Origin: Bacteroidetes bacterium GWF2_29_10
GTDB lineage: Bacteria; Bacteroidota; Bacteroidia; Bacteroidales; GWE2-29-8
Assembly: GCA_001768555.1 (NCBI GenBank)
Contig: MEOD01000014.1
Coordinates: 1-59,502, forward strand
DNA: 59,502 nt
Reading direction: 5' to 3'
This document shows, piece by piece, positions 47,541 to 58,700 of the stretch (position 1 is its first letter; every line of letters starts with the position of its first letter). The position numbers and the translations under genes are program-made. The notes beneath the pieces are model-generated. The model was given only the letters and a program-made list of their open reading frames with translations, searched no databases and was not told the DNA's origin.

Positions 47541-48449
47541 ATGATAGGAATTATTTTAATTATTATATTGACATTTTTCTTCCCTGGAATAATCAACCGC
47601 ACAAAAAGTATTCTTAGTGGGCGAAAAGGACCTGTTATTTTGCAACCAATGTATGATATAAGGCTCTTATTAAATAAAAAATCAATATTTAGTAATACTT
47701 CTAGCATTATAACTCAAGTAGGACCAACGATATATTTCGCTTCAATAGTAACGTCTTTGCTTTTTCTCCCATTTGGCAGTTATTCTTCGGTTATTAATTT
47801 TGATAATGACTTCATCTATTTTATATATATTCTTGCTTTTGGAAAATTCTTTATGGTTTTAACAGCACTTGATGCAGGAAGTAGTTTTCAGGGAATGGGG
47901 GCAAGTAGAGAAGTGATGTATTCAATGCTCATAGAACCTGCAATATTAATACTTATTGGAGCTTTGTCAATGATCACAGGCTATACTTCATTTGATGAAA
48001 TATTTAAATTCATGGACTTCACAAATAATAGCTACTATTTAGTCACTATTATTTGTTGTTATATACTAGTTAAGTTTGCTATGGTGGAAAATAGTCGATT
48101 ACCTATTGATGATCCAAAGACTCATTTAGAACTAACAATGGTTCATGAAGTAATGATTTTAGATATTTCTGGTTTTGATTTAGCTTTAATTCATTTTGCT
48201 AATGCTCTGAAATTTACAATATTTGGCAGTTTAATTGCCAATTGCTTATTCCCTCCTAATTCAAATATCTTAGTGCTAACATTGATATTTATAGTTACAC
48301 AAATAAGTTTTGCTGTTATCATTGGATTTCTTGAATCATTTAACCCAAGAAATAAAGTTGTTAAAAATCCTCAATATCTATTGACTATATCTGCTATATC
48401 TTTGTTGGCATTTGTAATAGCATTAATATTAACAAATAAAATAACGTAG
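47541..48449 (+). CDS. hyfC: Hydrogenase-4 component C-like (NuoH family) membrane subunit
   Basis: A 302-residue NuoH/HycD-type subunit with about eight hydrophobic segments. GRKGPVILQPMYDIRLL (about 29-45) and ENSRLPIDDPKTHLELTMVH-type sequence (SRLPIDDPKTHLELTM) are the group 4 hydrogenase signature and form the hinge between the membrane arm and the catalytic subunits. It ends in TAG. hyfE follows by 2 bp. Confidence 0.88.
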   Translation: MIGIILIIILTFFFPGIINRTKSILSGRKGPVILQPMYDIRLLLNKKSIFSNTSSIITQVGPTIYFASIVTSLLFLPFGSYSSVINFDNDFIYFIYILAFGKFFMVLTALDAGSSFQGMGASREVMYSMLIEPAILILIGALSMITGYTSFDEIFKFMDFTNNSYYLVTIICCYILVKFAMVENSRLPIDDPKTHLELTMVHEVMILDISGFDLALIHFANALKFTIFGSLIANCLFPPNSNILVLTLIFIVTQISFAVIIGFLESFNPRNKVVKNPQYLLTISAISLLAFVIALILTNKIT

Positions 48450-48451
48450 CC

Positions 48452-49084
48452 ATGATTGTATTTCTAATAGTTTTATTTGCAATAACATTAATATATATAT
48501 CGAAGACAGAACGCTTTCGTACTTATCTTAATTTGATAGCTCTGCAGGGAGTATTGCTGTTTCTTATTTCTTTTGTAAGTATCTTTGGATCTGCTTCTAT
48601 ATCAAACCTTATATTTATAATTTTTGAGACTTTGCTTTTTAAAGCAATAGTAATCCCTTTACTTTTAAAGCATATAATATCAAAAATAAAAATATCAAGA
48701 GTTCACGAGAAATCATTGCCTAGCTTTTATTCTTTAATATTTATATCTTTTGGATTATTAATAAGTGTGATTATTTCTCAATATTTTAAAAGCGAAAAAA
48801 TAGAAGCTCTTTATTTTAGTATATCGGTGTTTACTCTATTTACAGGTCTATTCCTTATCGTATCTCATAAGAAAATATTCTCTCATATGATAGGGTTTCT
48901 TGTGATTGAAAATGCAGTTTTTCTGCTTTCTTTAGCCGTAGGTCTTGAAATGCCTCTGCTCATTAACCTTGCTATATTTATAGATATAATTGTTAGTGTG
49001 CTTATACTTGGATTATTCATCAATAAGATGAGTGCAGTAATTGAAGATGTTAACTCAGAAGAACTTTCAATGTTAAAAGATTAA
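48452..49084 (+). CDS. hyfE: Hydrogenase-4 component E-like membrane subunit
   Basis: A 210-residue subunit with six to seven hydrophobic segments, an extended NuoK/MnhC-like protein. GFLVIENAVFLLSLAVGLEMPL (only part quoted: ENAVFLLSLAV) carries the family Glu. In complete operons hyfF, hyfG (large subunit) and hyfI follow. Here the run stops at a hairpin, so the catalytic module is absent. Confidence 0.8.
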   Translation: MIVFLIVLFAITLIYISKTERFRTYLNLIALQGVLLFLISFVSIFGSASISNLIFIIFETLLFKAIVIPLLLKHIISKIKISRVHEKSLPSFYSLIFISFGLLISVIISQYFKSEKIEALYFSISVFTLFTGLFLIVSHKKIFSHMIGFLVIENAVFLLSLAVGLEMPLLINLAIFIDIIVSVLILGLFINKMSAVIEDVNSEELSMLKD

Positions 49085-49122
49085 ATAGAGACACCGACAT
49101 ATAAAACGACATCTCTATTTAA
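49081..49122. terminator. Hairpin between hyfE and the ferritin-like gene
   Basis: The 11-bp arms ttaaatagaga/tctctatttaa (49081-49091, 49112-49122) enclose a 20-nt loop; no long T run follows on the plus strand. It overlaps the hyfE stop and serves two convergent genes, probably as a weak terminator. Confidence 0.5.
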
Positions 49123-49132
49123 TATAAAATAA

Positions 49133-49633
49133 TTATTTACCTCTAGTAAGCATAAGTTCTATATCTTCTTTTAAAGAAGAAAGATCTTCCTCGTGCTCAA
49201 CTTCGTCTGATATTATTTGAAGAATTATGTTATACGTTACTGGATCTTTCTCTCTGGTAATATCAAGAAGATTATTGTATGTTTTAATAGCACATTGCTC
49301 ACCTTTGATATTTTGATTTAAAACTTCTTCAACATAAGGATTAACAGGAGCATCATATCCGCAGTTTGTAATTTTCATCCATTCTTCTGGAGAAAGTACT
49401 GGAGTCCCACCTAACTGAATAATTCTTGTCGCTAATAATTGAGCATGAGCAAGCTCTTCTGTAGCATGCAAGTTTAGTTCGCTAATAACAGCATCTTTCA
49501 TTGGCCCTTTTACAACTTTAGCTCCAATCCAATATTGATAATATGCAAGCCATTCGTCAGCAAGCGCTTTGTTTAATAAGTTGATTAATTCATCAACATC
49601 CATTTTTACTATTTGTCTTCCAAATTGTGCCAT
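49133..49633 (-). CDS. Ferritin-like / Dps-like iron protein
   Basis: A 166-residue four-helix ferritin-like protein. Diiron ligands are placed at E27, E60 with H63, E112, and E144 with H147 in SDEVEHEED. It has two cysteines near the site, C91 (TNCGYDAP) and C114 (GEQCAIKTY), a pattern known from Dps-like thioferritins such as those of Bacteroides fragilis and Sulfolobus. These oxidise iron with peroxide and protect DNA under oxygen stress. That subfamily placement is inference. Confidence 0.8.
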   Translation of the reverse strand: MAQFGRQIVKMDVDELINLLNKALADEWLAYYQYWIGAKVVKGPMKDAVISELNLHATEELAHAQLLATRIIQLGGTPVLSPEEWMKITNCGYDAPVNPYVEEVLNQNIKGEQCAIKTYNNLLDITREKDPVTYNIILQIISDEVEHEEDLSSLKEDIELMLTRGK

Positions 49634-49662
49634 AATTATTAAATATTAAAAGGTTAAAAAAA

Positions 49663-52600
49663 TTATTGTTTAATAAAGGGTACATTTACAATAGTGTCTT
49701 TCATTATAACTCTAATGTTATAATACCCTTTTGATAAATACATAATGTCTATTTTATTTAATTTAGTGTTATTTATGTTTTTATTAAGTATAGTTTTCCC
49801 TAAATTATCCAATATAGAAATATCAGCATAATCGTTATCAGGTAATTCTATCATTATATATTCATTAGCTGGATTAGGATATATTTTTATTAGTTCTCGT
49901 ATGTTATTCCCATTTTCGGTAATTGAGGTTATAAATACAACCATATAGTCAGAAGCAGTACATCCATTATTTGTTATAGTAACAGAGTATGTTGTTAAAG
50001 TTGTTGGTTTAACAATTAAAACGGCTTGATTTGAACCCGTATTCCATGTGTAAGAATCACCTCCAGATGCAGAAATAATTAAGTTTTTACCAGAGTCGAT
50101 TGTTTTATCTGAACCAATGTTTATTACAGGGATTGGTTTTACAGTTATAAAAGCAGAATCAATTTGAGAACATCCCATGTTTGTGGTTGTTAATATATAT
50201 GTAGTAGAATTAGAAGGAATAACTGTAATTTGGTTTGTAGTGTCACCTGTATTCCATAAATAACTTTCTCCGCCAGTAGCTATAAGATTAATTTGTCCTC
50301 CCTTGCATATTGCCTGATCTGTTCCTGCATTTTTTTCAGGGATAATAATTTTAGTTATAATTATTTCGTCAGAAGATATGCAAGCATTTTTATGTGTTGT
50401 AATAGTATATTTTGTAATTTTTTGTGTAGGAGTTACATTTAAATATGGAATAGTATCCCCCGTGCTCCAAATATATTTATCTGCATAGTCTGCATATAAA
50501 GAAGTGCTTTCCGTATTGCATAATAGTTTATCATCTGAAAGCTTTGTTGCATTGACTTCAACTACAATATTGTCGGTTGCAAAACAATATCCATTGAAAG
50601 TTGTAAGCGTGTATGTCGTTGTAATACTTGGCAATACAGATATACACGTAGCTATTTCATTGCTGCTCCATGAGTAAAAATCTCCACCTGTTCCACAAAT
50701 ACTAATAGGTGTACTTCCACAAATAGAAGTATCTTTCCCTGCAAAAGCATAACAGGTATCTTTAAAATTAATTTTTGATGTCATCGCAAAATCAATGTTT
50801 GCTTTCCAATAGCTAAGTATCGAATGCCATGTTGAATCATTCCATTTTTCCCAAGATAGAGAATCACTGGAACTACAATCACCATAAGTTGAAAGTATTG
50901 CTATTTTATTACTACTTTCTCCAAAGAAGGTATCTTGCGGCAACACAACACTAACAAAAAATGTTTCAGGTAATTTAACTGGTTCTTCAAAATAAAATGT
51001 ATTTTTAAATAGATTTAATCCTGATGTATCTATATCTTGAAGTCTTATTGGTAAACTTTTTGCCAAATAATTTCCTTTAGGGCTTTTTGTAATGGTATCT
51101 TCTTCATAAATATACACGTAAACATTCTCATTAGTTCTAACATCTTTATATCTAATATAAATATTTACTGAATTTAACCAACCATTTTTACTAAATATAT
51201 TGAATTTTTGAGCTTTTTCCAAATCACCAAGTATATTGTTTCCATTAATAAACCCTGTATCAATAGGTAAATAATTATCAATAAAGTTTGTTGTATAGAA
51301 ATCAGAACATGAATAGTACCATGAAGGAGGTGTAATAGTAAAGGTGTCATTAATATGCCTCTTAACAGTTATTTCAATTTGATCTGTTGCTTTGCATATC
51401 CCATCTGAAATTGTTAGTGAATACAATGCATTGTAAATAGGAGTAATGGTTATTGATTGACTTGTGTCTCCACTTGACCAAGAGTATTTCGAAGCTGGTG
51501 TTGATGTTAAATTTATACTTTCATCTTGATTAATAGTCATATCACTACCTGCATTGGCAATCAAGGAATTATCTAATACTTTAAATCTAATGGTTTTATT
51601 ATTTATGCATCCCATTGAATTAATTTTTACAGAATAGCTTGTATCTGTGTTAATATTAATAATTGGATTTGCTAAAGATATATTGTTTATGTTAAAGTCA
51701 GGGCTCCATTCAAAAGTTTTTGGATAACCATTAAACCCTACAACTATATTCACGCTGTCTGATGACAGAATAATATCCTTAAGTATTGTTCCATCTTGGT
51801 TCCCAATCATTATGAATGGAATGTTAATGAGTTCTCCATAATTGCCTGCTGCCATAGAAACGGTTCCATTTCCTGTTTCATTATTAATAATAATAACAGC
51901 CTTAGCTCCTGCTATTTGAGCCATGTATGCTTTTAAACTAAAAAAGCAATCTCCTCTATCAATTAAAGCTATTTTATTTTTAAATGCGTTTGTGTAATAG
52001 CCACTTTGCGAACATCCATTATAAGAGTCTGCTAAATCTTTTTTATATTCTATTTTCCCACTTATGTATGAATTCTTTACTTCATAACCAAATAAAGCAA
52101 TAGCATAGTTTATAAACTCTATTTTAGGATAAGTTACTTTTATAAAATTACCACTCAAGTCACCAAAATTAAGGTTTATATTATAGTTTGTGTTTTTACA
52201 GATTTCAATAGTATCTGCAGTAGAAACATTAATGTCTATTATATCTACTTTCGCTTCTTGTATAGCCATACACCCATTGTTAGATATTGACAAAGAGTAG
52301 CTAGTACTTACTGTTGGTTTGATTTTAATGGAACTAGAGCTATCTCCAAAACTCCAATAATACTTATCTCCTCCATAAGCTTCAATTAATAATGAATCAT
52401 CTTTGCAAATTACGGTGTCGTTGATTTTTTTATAATCAAATAGCGGAAAATTAACTTTAAGCTCATAAGCTCCAGAATAATTATTTTTACCATCCACAAC
52501 AATATAATATTTTCCTGGTAGTGCGTCTTTCACTGTAGCTATTTGGGCTTGAGAAATTTCGTTATAATAACCTAAAGCAACACAATTGTTTGAATATATA

Positions 52601-55371
52601 TCATTTAAAATCAATACTTCTAATTGTTCACTTCCTGATTTTAGAATAGCATTTATGTCTGTTGTTTTTGTAATATTTATAACATAAACATTTTCCTTCC
52701 CATTTAGTATATTGTTTTCACATTGATACTTTTCTGTATAATTAGTTCCACTTGTTGTATTTCCTGCAATTGTTTGGTTACAAGTTAATTTTTGAGCTTG
52801 AGTATGTTGGATGGTGTCTATATAATAATTATATGAAATATTAAAATCACAGTTATTTTGATCATATCCATCAATAACAACATAATATGTCCCGGGCACT
52901 GTATTATAATTTTTTAAAGTTTTCTTTCCAAAAGCAATACATGACTGAAGAGTACATTCATTAAAAAGATAGATATTCAAATCGCATAAATTTTTTGTCA
53001 CATTCAAATTGATTGTACTTATTTGCTCTAATTCTATTTTAAAGATTTTTTCATTCCCCGACATGTAAGTAGTATCACAAGAATATTTATTAATATTATT
53101 TGAAGTCCCTATAGTGGAACTTCCATAAACAAACCCTGCTATTAAATTTTGAGCAGTGTTGCAAATGAGTGTATCTTTTTCTTTTACTTCTGCCATAATG
53201 GAATAGCTGCAATCATTGCTATTATCTCCACCATCTACAACGATATAATAAGTGCCTGCTTCTGTATTTTTTAAAATAATTGAACCACTATCTGAATAAG
53301 CAATACAATTAACATCTGCACATGAATTAAGAACAAATAAATCTAAGTTACAAGCATTATCTGTTAGTGTAATTTTCAAATCACTTCTAATGTTTGTTGT
53401 TATACTATGCAATATTTCTTTTCCTTTATAAGCCTTATTTGGAGCGCATGAATAATTGTTAACATTATTTAATCCATTTACATTATTTCCTGAATATTTA
53501 ACTCCAGATGTTAGTTCTATACTATTTTGACAATCTAAATCTGTGTTTTTTGGTAATACATTTATGTAAGCTGTTTTAGTTTTAGTATTTGTCCCTTTAT
53601 TATTTGATGCTTTAAGAGAAACAGTATATAAACCGGGTGTATTATATATTATATTTTGTGGGTTTTGAACTGAAGATGTGCTTGGGGTTGCACCTTCAAA
53701 TGTCCAGTCCCAAACATTAGGTAAACCACTTGTAAGATCTTTAAAATTTACAACTTGATCTGGCTGTACTATAGTGTAATTTGCCGAAAAGTCTGCGATA
53801 GGTATATCGGAAAATGTAACATTAAAAAAGGCTGCGGTATCATTTATTGCAATGTTTGATATGTAAACATCACCTGCGGAACCATCGGAAAGAAAACAAG
53901 CAGGATTTGTTGAATTGTTAAATTCCGTACGAGTAGTATTATTTGAAAAATAAGCATCATTAATGTATCCACTATTATCTTTAGTTCCATTTGGGCGAAA
54001 TATATACACTTCATCAGGCTTGTCAGGATAACTCATATTTCCGTAGCCTTCACTTGTTTTGTTTATCCGGTATATTAAAATTCCACTACCTGGGAGAGTA
54101 CCATCAAACAGTGAGTTATTTTTTCTATATTCTATTACAAAATATTCTTGTGTTGATTTTGGGGATGCAATCATGTAACAGTTTTTGTCTACTGAAGAGA
54201 TCGGTTTTACATAATATGTTCCTGTTTTGGATATTTCTGGAATAGAGCTAATCCATTTTCCATATTTTAATTTCATGTAAGCTCCCATTGATTGAGGAGG
54301 ATTGGATGTTTGTTCCATAATGTCCCAAATGCCAACAGGGCTTAAGTCCAAATAAGATTCATTATAGTGATACAAGTCAGGAGCACCTAATGTATGAAAC
54401 ATTTCATGACATAAGACTCCCACACCCATTCCATTTTCGTTTAGAGTTCCTTCTAGTTGAAAATTATAATCAAATACAAATTTTTCATTAATTTTCACTT
54501 CATAAGAGTATAACATCCATCTGTGAGGCCATAGTAGATTACTCCAATTATCAGGCTTCCCTTTGATTATAAAGCAAATATTGTCAACCAATCCGTCATT
54601 ATTATAATCTAAGTTTAAATCAGAAGGAATACTGGCTTTTAAACTCTCAATAGAATTTTTTATCAATGAATGTTCTCTTATTCTGTATTCATCGTTATCT
54701 TTATATCCATTTGGATTTGTATTGCTATATGGTTGATAATAGGATCGTGGGTTGTTATCTTTGAAAGATAATACAGTGGATGAATTTTGCACAGGATAGA
54801 AAAAAGAGTTCATCTCTAATTGATTATATGATACTTGCTTGTAGTAGTTATACATTGAATTGCAATTATCTTGGCAATTGAACATGTTGTCATATTTTGT
54901 AATACTTTCTGTGTATTCAACATCATCAGAAAATCTTATAAATATTACTAAATTATTTAATGTTTTTACTCCTAAAGTGCTATTTGCATATTTTACGTTA
55001 GTTGTTTTTTGTGCGTTTAGTAAACTTGCTTTGTAATAATCATGAAAATTATTTTCATCTTTATTATCAGGCATTAAATTTTTAGGAATGTTAAAATTTT
55101 TGATGTTGCTTTGTCCAACTATGTACTTTGACGGAAATAATTTTCCGTTAATTTTCTCTGCATATTTATAATATCCACTAATATTGTCTTTGACAATAGT
55201 GTATCCTTCTGCATCATGTAGTCTACGAAAAAATTCATCACCAGTGATAAAGCATTCAATAATGGTATTGTCTGGTTGGGTTAGTGTTACTGGAAAATCT
55301 TTAATATAAGCTGCTTTTGTTGTTATAAAAAGCAACAATAATAGTATTATTAAATTAAATAGTCTTGTCAT
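49663..55371 (-). CDS. M6-family metalloprotease with PA, PKD, PPC-like and repeated Ig-like modules and T9SS C-terminus
   Basis: A 1902-residue secreted protease. Signal peptide about 1-20; M6-type propeptide and protease (about 25-470) with the zinc motif HEMFHTLGAPDLYH (322-335). Then a PKD domain (about 525-610, FKDLTSG...VWDWTFEGATP), three copies of a PPC-like module ending GTYYIVVDG or GKYYIVVDG (about 615-1000), and a PA domain (about 1095-1200, IALIDRGDCFFSLKA). Six copies of an Ig-like module with a W(S/N)(S/T)GD turn, T.YtlT strand and GC follow (from about 1005 to 1800). The T9SS type A domain is at about 1828-1902 (KIYPNPANEYIMI). It may degrade host or dietary protein; the Ig-like tail likely gives surface display or adhesion. 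Confidence 0.85.
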   Translation of the reverse strand: MTRLFNLIILLLLLFITTKAAYIKDFPVTLTQPDNTIIECFITGDEFFRRLHDAEGYTIVKDNISGYYKYAEKINGKLFPSKYIVGQSNIKNFNIPKNLMPDNKDENNFHDYYKASLLNAQKTTNVKYANSTLGVKTLNNLVIFIRFSDDVEYTESITKYDNMFNCQDNCNSMYNYYKQVSYNQLEMNSFFYPVQNSSTVLSFKDNNPRSYYQPYSNTNPNGYKDNDEYRIREHSLIKNSIESLKASIPSDLNLDYNNDGLVDNICFIIKGKPDNWSNLLWPHRWMLYSYEVKINEKFVFDYNFQLEGTLNENGMGVGVLCHEMFHTLGAPDLYHYNESYLDLSPVGIWDIMEQTSNPPQSMGAYMKLKYGKWISSIPEISKTGTYYVKPISSVDKNCYMIASPKSTQEYFVIEYRKNNSLFDGTLPGSGILIYRINKTSEGYGNMSYPDKPDEVYIFRPNGTKDNSGYINDAYFSNNTTRTEFNNSTNPACFLSDGSAGDVYISNIAINDTAAFFNVTFSDIPIADFSANYTIVQPDQVVNFKDLTSGLPNVWDWTFEGATPSTSSVQNPQNIIYNTPGLYTVSLKASNNKGTNTKTKTAYINVLPKNTDLDCQNSIELTSGVKYSGNNVNGLNNVNNYSCAPNKAYKGKEILHSITTNIRSDLKITLTDNACNLDLFVLNSCADVNCIAYSDSGSIILKNTEAGTYYIVVDGGDNSNDCSYSIMAEVKEKDTLICNTAQNLIAGFVYGSSTIGTSNNINKYSCDTTYMSGNEKIFKIELEQISTINLNVTKNLCDLNIYLFNECTLQSCIAFGKKTLKNYNTVPGTYYVVIDGYDQNNCDFNISYNYYIDTIQHTQAQKLTCNQTIAGNTTSGTNYTEKYQCENNILNGKENVYVINITKTTDINAILKSGSEQLEVLILNDIYSNNCVALGYYNEISQAQIATVKDALPGKYYIVVDGKNNYSGAYELKVNFPLFDYKKINDTVICKDDSLLIEAYGGDKYYWSFGDSSSSIKIKPTVSTSYSLSISNNGCMAIQEAKVDIIDINVSTADTIEICKNTNYNINLNFGDLSGNFIKVTYPKIEFINYAIALFGYEVKNSYISGKIEYKKDLADSYNGCSQSGYYTNAFKNKIALIDRGDCFFSLKAYMAQIAGAKAVIIINNETGNGTVSMAAGNYGELINIPFIMIGNQDGTILKDIILSSDSVNIVVGFNGYPKTFEWSPDFNINNISLANPIININTDTSYSVKINSMGCINNKTIRFKVLDNSLIANAGSDMTINQDESINLTSTPASKYSWSSGDTSQSITITPIYNALYSLTISDGICKATDQIEITVKRHINDTFTITPPSWYYSCSDFYTTNFIDNYLPIDTGFINGNNILGDLEKAQKFNIFSKNGWLNSVNIYIRYKDVRTNENVYVYIYEEDTITKSPKGNYLAKSLPIRLQDIDTSGLNLFKNTFYFEEPVKLPETFFVSVVLPQDTFFGESSNKIAILSTYGDCSSSDSLSWEKWNDSTWHSILSYWKANIDFAMTSKINFKDTCYAFAGKDTSICGSTPISICGTGGDFYSWSSNEIATCISVLPSITTTYTLTTFNGYCFATDNIVVEVNATKLSDDKLLCNTESTSLYADYADKYIWSTGDTIPYLNVTPTQKITKYTITTHKNACISSDEIIITKIIIPEKNAGTDQAICKGGQINLIATGGESYLWNTGDTTNQITVIPSNSTTYILTTTNMGCSQIDSAFITVKPIPVINIGSDKTIDSGKNLIISASGGDSYTWNTGSNQAVLIVKPTTLTTYSVTITNNGCTASDYMVVFITSITENGNNIRELIKIYPNPANEYIMIELPDNDYADISILDNLGKTILNKNINNTKLNKIDIMYLSKGYYNIRVIMKDTIVNVPFIKQ

Positions 55372-55404
55372 TGAGTTTTGTAATTTTGCTTTATTTTATT
55401 TTTA

Positions 55405-55412
55405 CAAATATA
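55405..55412 (-). promoter_or_regulatory. -7 promoter element of the M6 protease gene
   Basis: TATATTTG on the minus strand matches TAnnTTTG, 34 bp before the ATG. No -33 TTG at the expected distance. Confidence 0.4.
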
Positions 55413-55743
55413 CTAAAAAAACAAGTTCAGTTTATAATTATTTGGAAAATGTAATTAGTAAAAAGTAATAACGAAAAAATTGTTTTAAGTATTGTTGGTG
55501 CAGACTAAAAAACGTCGCGTTTTTCGCTTTGTTTTTGAATTCAGGTAATCCTGAAATATGTTTACAGTTTTTTTTTTCATAATTTTAATTTTATGTTAAA
55601 ACCTATTTTAGTTGGACACCCAAATTAAATATTTAAAATTAGTTTTACTATATCTCCAAAAAACAATTAAAAAGGAGAGTATTAAATATTTTTTTTAATT
55701 TTGCTCTCCCTTTAAATATAAAATTATAAAACAAAAGTTTTGG
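55413..55743. other. Gene-free gap before ileS
   Basis: Holds two small hairpins (aaaacg/cgtttt near 55508-55523; ttcagg/cctgaa near 55540-55555), a T run, and a site gttggacacccaaattaa (55611-55628) that shares the GTGTCCA core with the repeats near 38139. Near 55672-55710 ggagag and ctctcc could pair across a long loop. No reading frame. Confidence 0.4.
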
Positions 55744-58700
55744 ATGAGTAACAATTACAAGGAGTATGATAGGTTTAATCATACAAAGATAGCTAAAGAA
55801 ATTGCAGAGTTTTGGAAAGAAAACAATATTTTTGAGCAAACAATTAAGGAAGATAGCAATAAGAGCAATTATGTGTTTTATGAAGGTCCTCCTTCGGCAA
55901 ATGGAGTTCCAGGAATACATCACGTTATGGCTCGTACGATTAAAGATATATTTTGCAGATACAAAACGTTAAAAGGTGCTGTAGTAAAACGTAAAGCTGG
56001 ATGGGATACACACGGTTTGCCTGTGGAGATGAGCGTTGAAAAGGCATTAGGTATTAGCAAAGAAGATATTGGGACAAAAATTACCGTTGAAGATTACAAC
56101 AAAGAATGTCGTAAAGATGTTATGAAATATAAAGATCTTTGGGATAATCTTACAAATGAAATGGGATATTGGGTTGACCTTTCTGACCCTTATATTACTT
56201 TCGATAATAAATACATAGAAACGCTTTGGTATCTTTTAAAGCAACTTTATAACAAGAAGCTTTTATATAAAGGATATACTATTCAACCTTTTTCTCCTGC
56301 TGCTGGGACAGGTTTAAGTACACATGAATTAAACCAACCTGGTTGTTACAAAATGGTTAAAGACAGTACTCTTACTGCACAATTTAAGCTTTTGCCAAAT
56401 CAAACTTTTGGAAGCATAGTTACTGATGATAATACTTTCGTTTTAGCTTGGACAACTACGCCTTGGACCTTGCCTTCAAACACAGCTCTTGCTGTGGGTA
56501 AGAATATTGAATACCTTCTTGTTCAAACATACAATCCTTATACATTTAAGCTTGTTAATGTGATATTAGCAAAAGAACGTTTGTCTGCATTTTTTAAAGA
56601 AGAGAACAGAGAGCTTTCTTTTGAAGAATATAAAGAAGGTGATAAAAATATTCCTTTCAAGGTTATTGAACAATTTAAAGGTTCGGATTTGGCAGGTTTA
56701 AGATACGAACAGCTTATGCCTTACAAACAACCAGAAGAAGGAGATGCGTTTAAAGTAATAATTGGGGATTATGTTACGACAGAAGACGGAACAGGTATTG
56801 TGCATATTGCGCCAAGCTTTGGTGCTGATGACTTCCGTGTTGCTAAGCAAAACAATATTGGAGCACTGACTATGGTTGACAGGCAAGGGCGTTTTGTTGA
56901 AGAAATGGGAGAGTTTGCAGGGCGATATGTGAAGCATGAGTTTGATAAGAATTACGATCCTAAAACTCAAAATACTACAGACGTTGATATTATCATTAAG
57001 CTGAAAACTGAGAACAAAGCGTTTAAAACAGAGAAATACGAGCACTCTTATCCTCATTGTTGGCGTACGGATAAGCCTATACTTTATTATCCTTTAGATT
57101 CATGGTTTATTAAAACTACAGAGTATAAAGGTAAAATGATTGAGCTTAATAAAACGATTAATTGGAAACCGGAATCAACAGGTACTGGTCGTTTTGGGAA
57201 CTGGCTGGAAAACCTTCTTGACTGGAACCTTTCACGTTCTCGTTTTTGGGGAACACCTCTTCCTATATGGCGCACAGAAGACGGGACTGAAGAAATTTGT
57301 ATAGGTTCTTTTGAGGAGCTTAAAAATGAAATACAAAAGTCTGTTGAAGCAGGGTTTATGGATGAAAACATGCTTGCAGAGTTTAAAGCAGGAGACTTTA
57401 GTAAAGAAAATTATAATACTTTCGATATACACCGACCTTATGTTGACAGAATAATACTTAAATCTGCTTCGGGCAAGAAGATGACACGCGAAACCGATCT
57501 TATAGATGTGTGGTTTGATTCTGGGGCAATGCCTTACGCTCAGTTGCATTATCCTTTTGAAAACAAAGAACTGTTTAATACATCTTTTCCTGCGGATTTT
57601 ATAGCAGAAGGCGTAGACCAAACAAGGGGTTGGTTTTTTACTTTGCATGCAATTGCTGTTATGCTTTTCGACAATGTGGCTTTCAAAAACGTTGTTTCGA
57701 ATGGATTAGTTTTAGATAAAAAAGGGAATAAAATGTCAAAGCGATTAGGTAATGCGGTTGACCCTTTTGAAACGCTTGAGAAGTATGGACCTGATGCAAC
57801 TCGTTGGTATATGATTACAAACGCACAACCTTGGGATAATCTTAAGTTTGACATTGAAGGAATAGCGGAGGTTCAACGTCGTTTCTTTGGAACTCTTTAT
57901 AATACATATTCTTTCTTTTCGCTTTATGCAAATATAGATAAGTTTAAGTTTGAAGAACAATACATTGCTGTAAACCAAAGACCAGAGATTGACCAATGGA
58001 TATTGTCGATGCTTAACTCTTTAATTGCTCAAGTTGATGAACATTATGAGAGTTTTGAACCAACAAAGGCAGGGCGAGCAATAGAACAATTCATTGATTT
58101 ACATCTTAGCAATTGGTATGTACGTCTTTGCAGACGCCGTTTTTGGAAAGGAGATTACTCTACCGACAAAATAGCTGCGTATCAAACTCTTTATGAATGC
58201 CTAACAACGATATTAAAGCTTACGAGCCCTATAGCGCCATTCTTAACTGACGAGCTTTTTAATAATCTTAATAATGTTACTAATAAGGAAAGCGCTAAAT
58301 CAATACATTTAGCTCAATTTCCTAAGTCAAATCCTGATGTTATAAATAAAGATCTTGAAGAAAGGATGGAGCTTGCTCAAAACATTTCTTCTATGGTGCT
58401 TTCACTTCGAAAGAAGGTTAATATTAGAGTGCGACAACCGCTTGCAAAAATACTTGTACCAATTATTGATACTAAAATACAAGGACAAATAGAGCAAATA
58501 AAAGAGCTTATTCTTGCAGAAGTAAATGTTAAAAATATTGAATATATTTTTGATACATCTGGATTTCTTGTTAAAAAGATTAAACCTAATTTCAAAACAT
58601 TAGGTCCTAAATATGGGAAGCTAATGAAAGAAATTGCAAATGGTATAAACAATTTTAATCAGCAAGATATACAGGAAATAGAAGCTAATCTGAAATACAC

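Noticed and set aside
56698..57854. Several antisense open frames inside ileS
   Set aside because: They are mirror frames of a conserved gene; overlap is complete and none has a start context or known motif.
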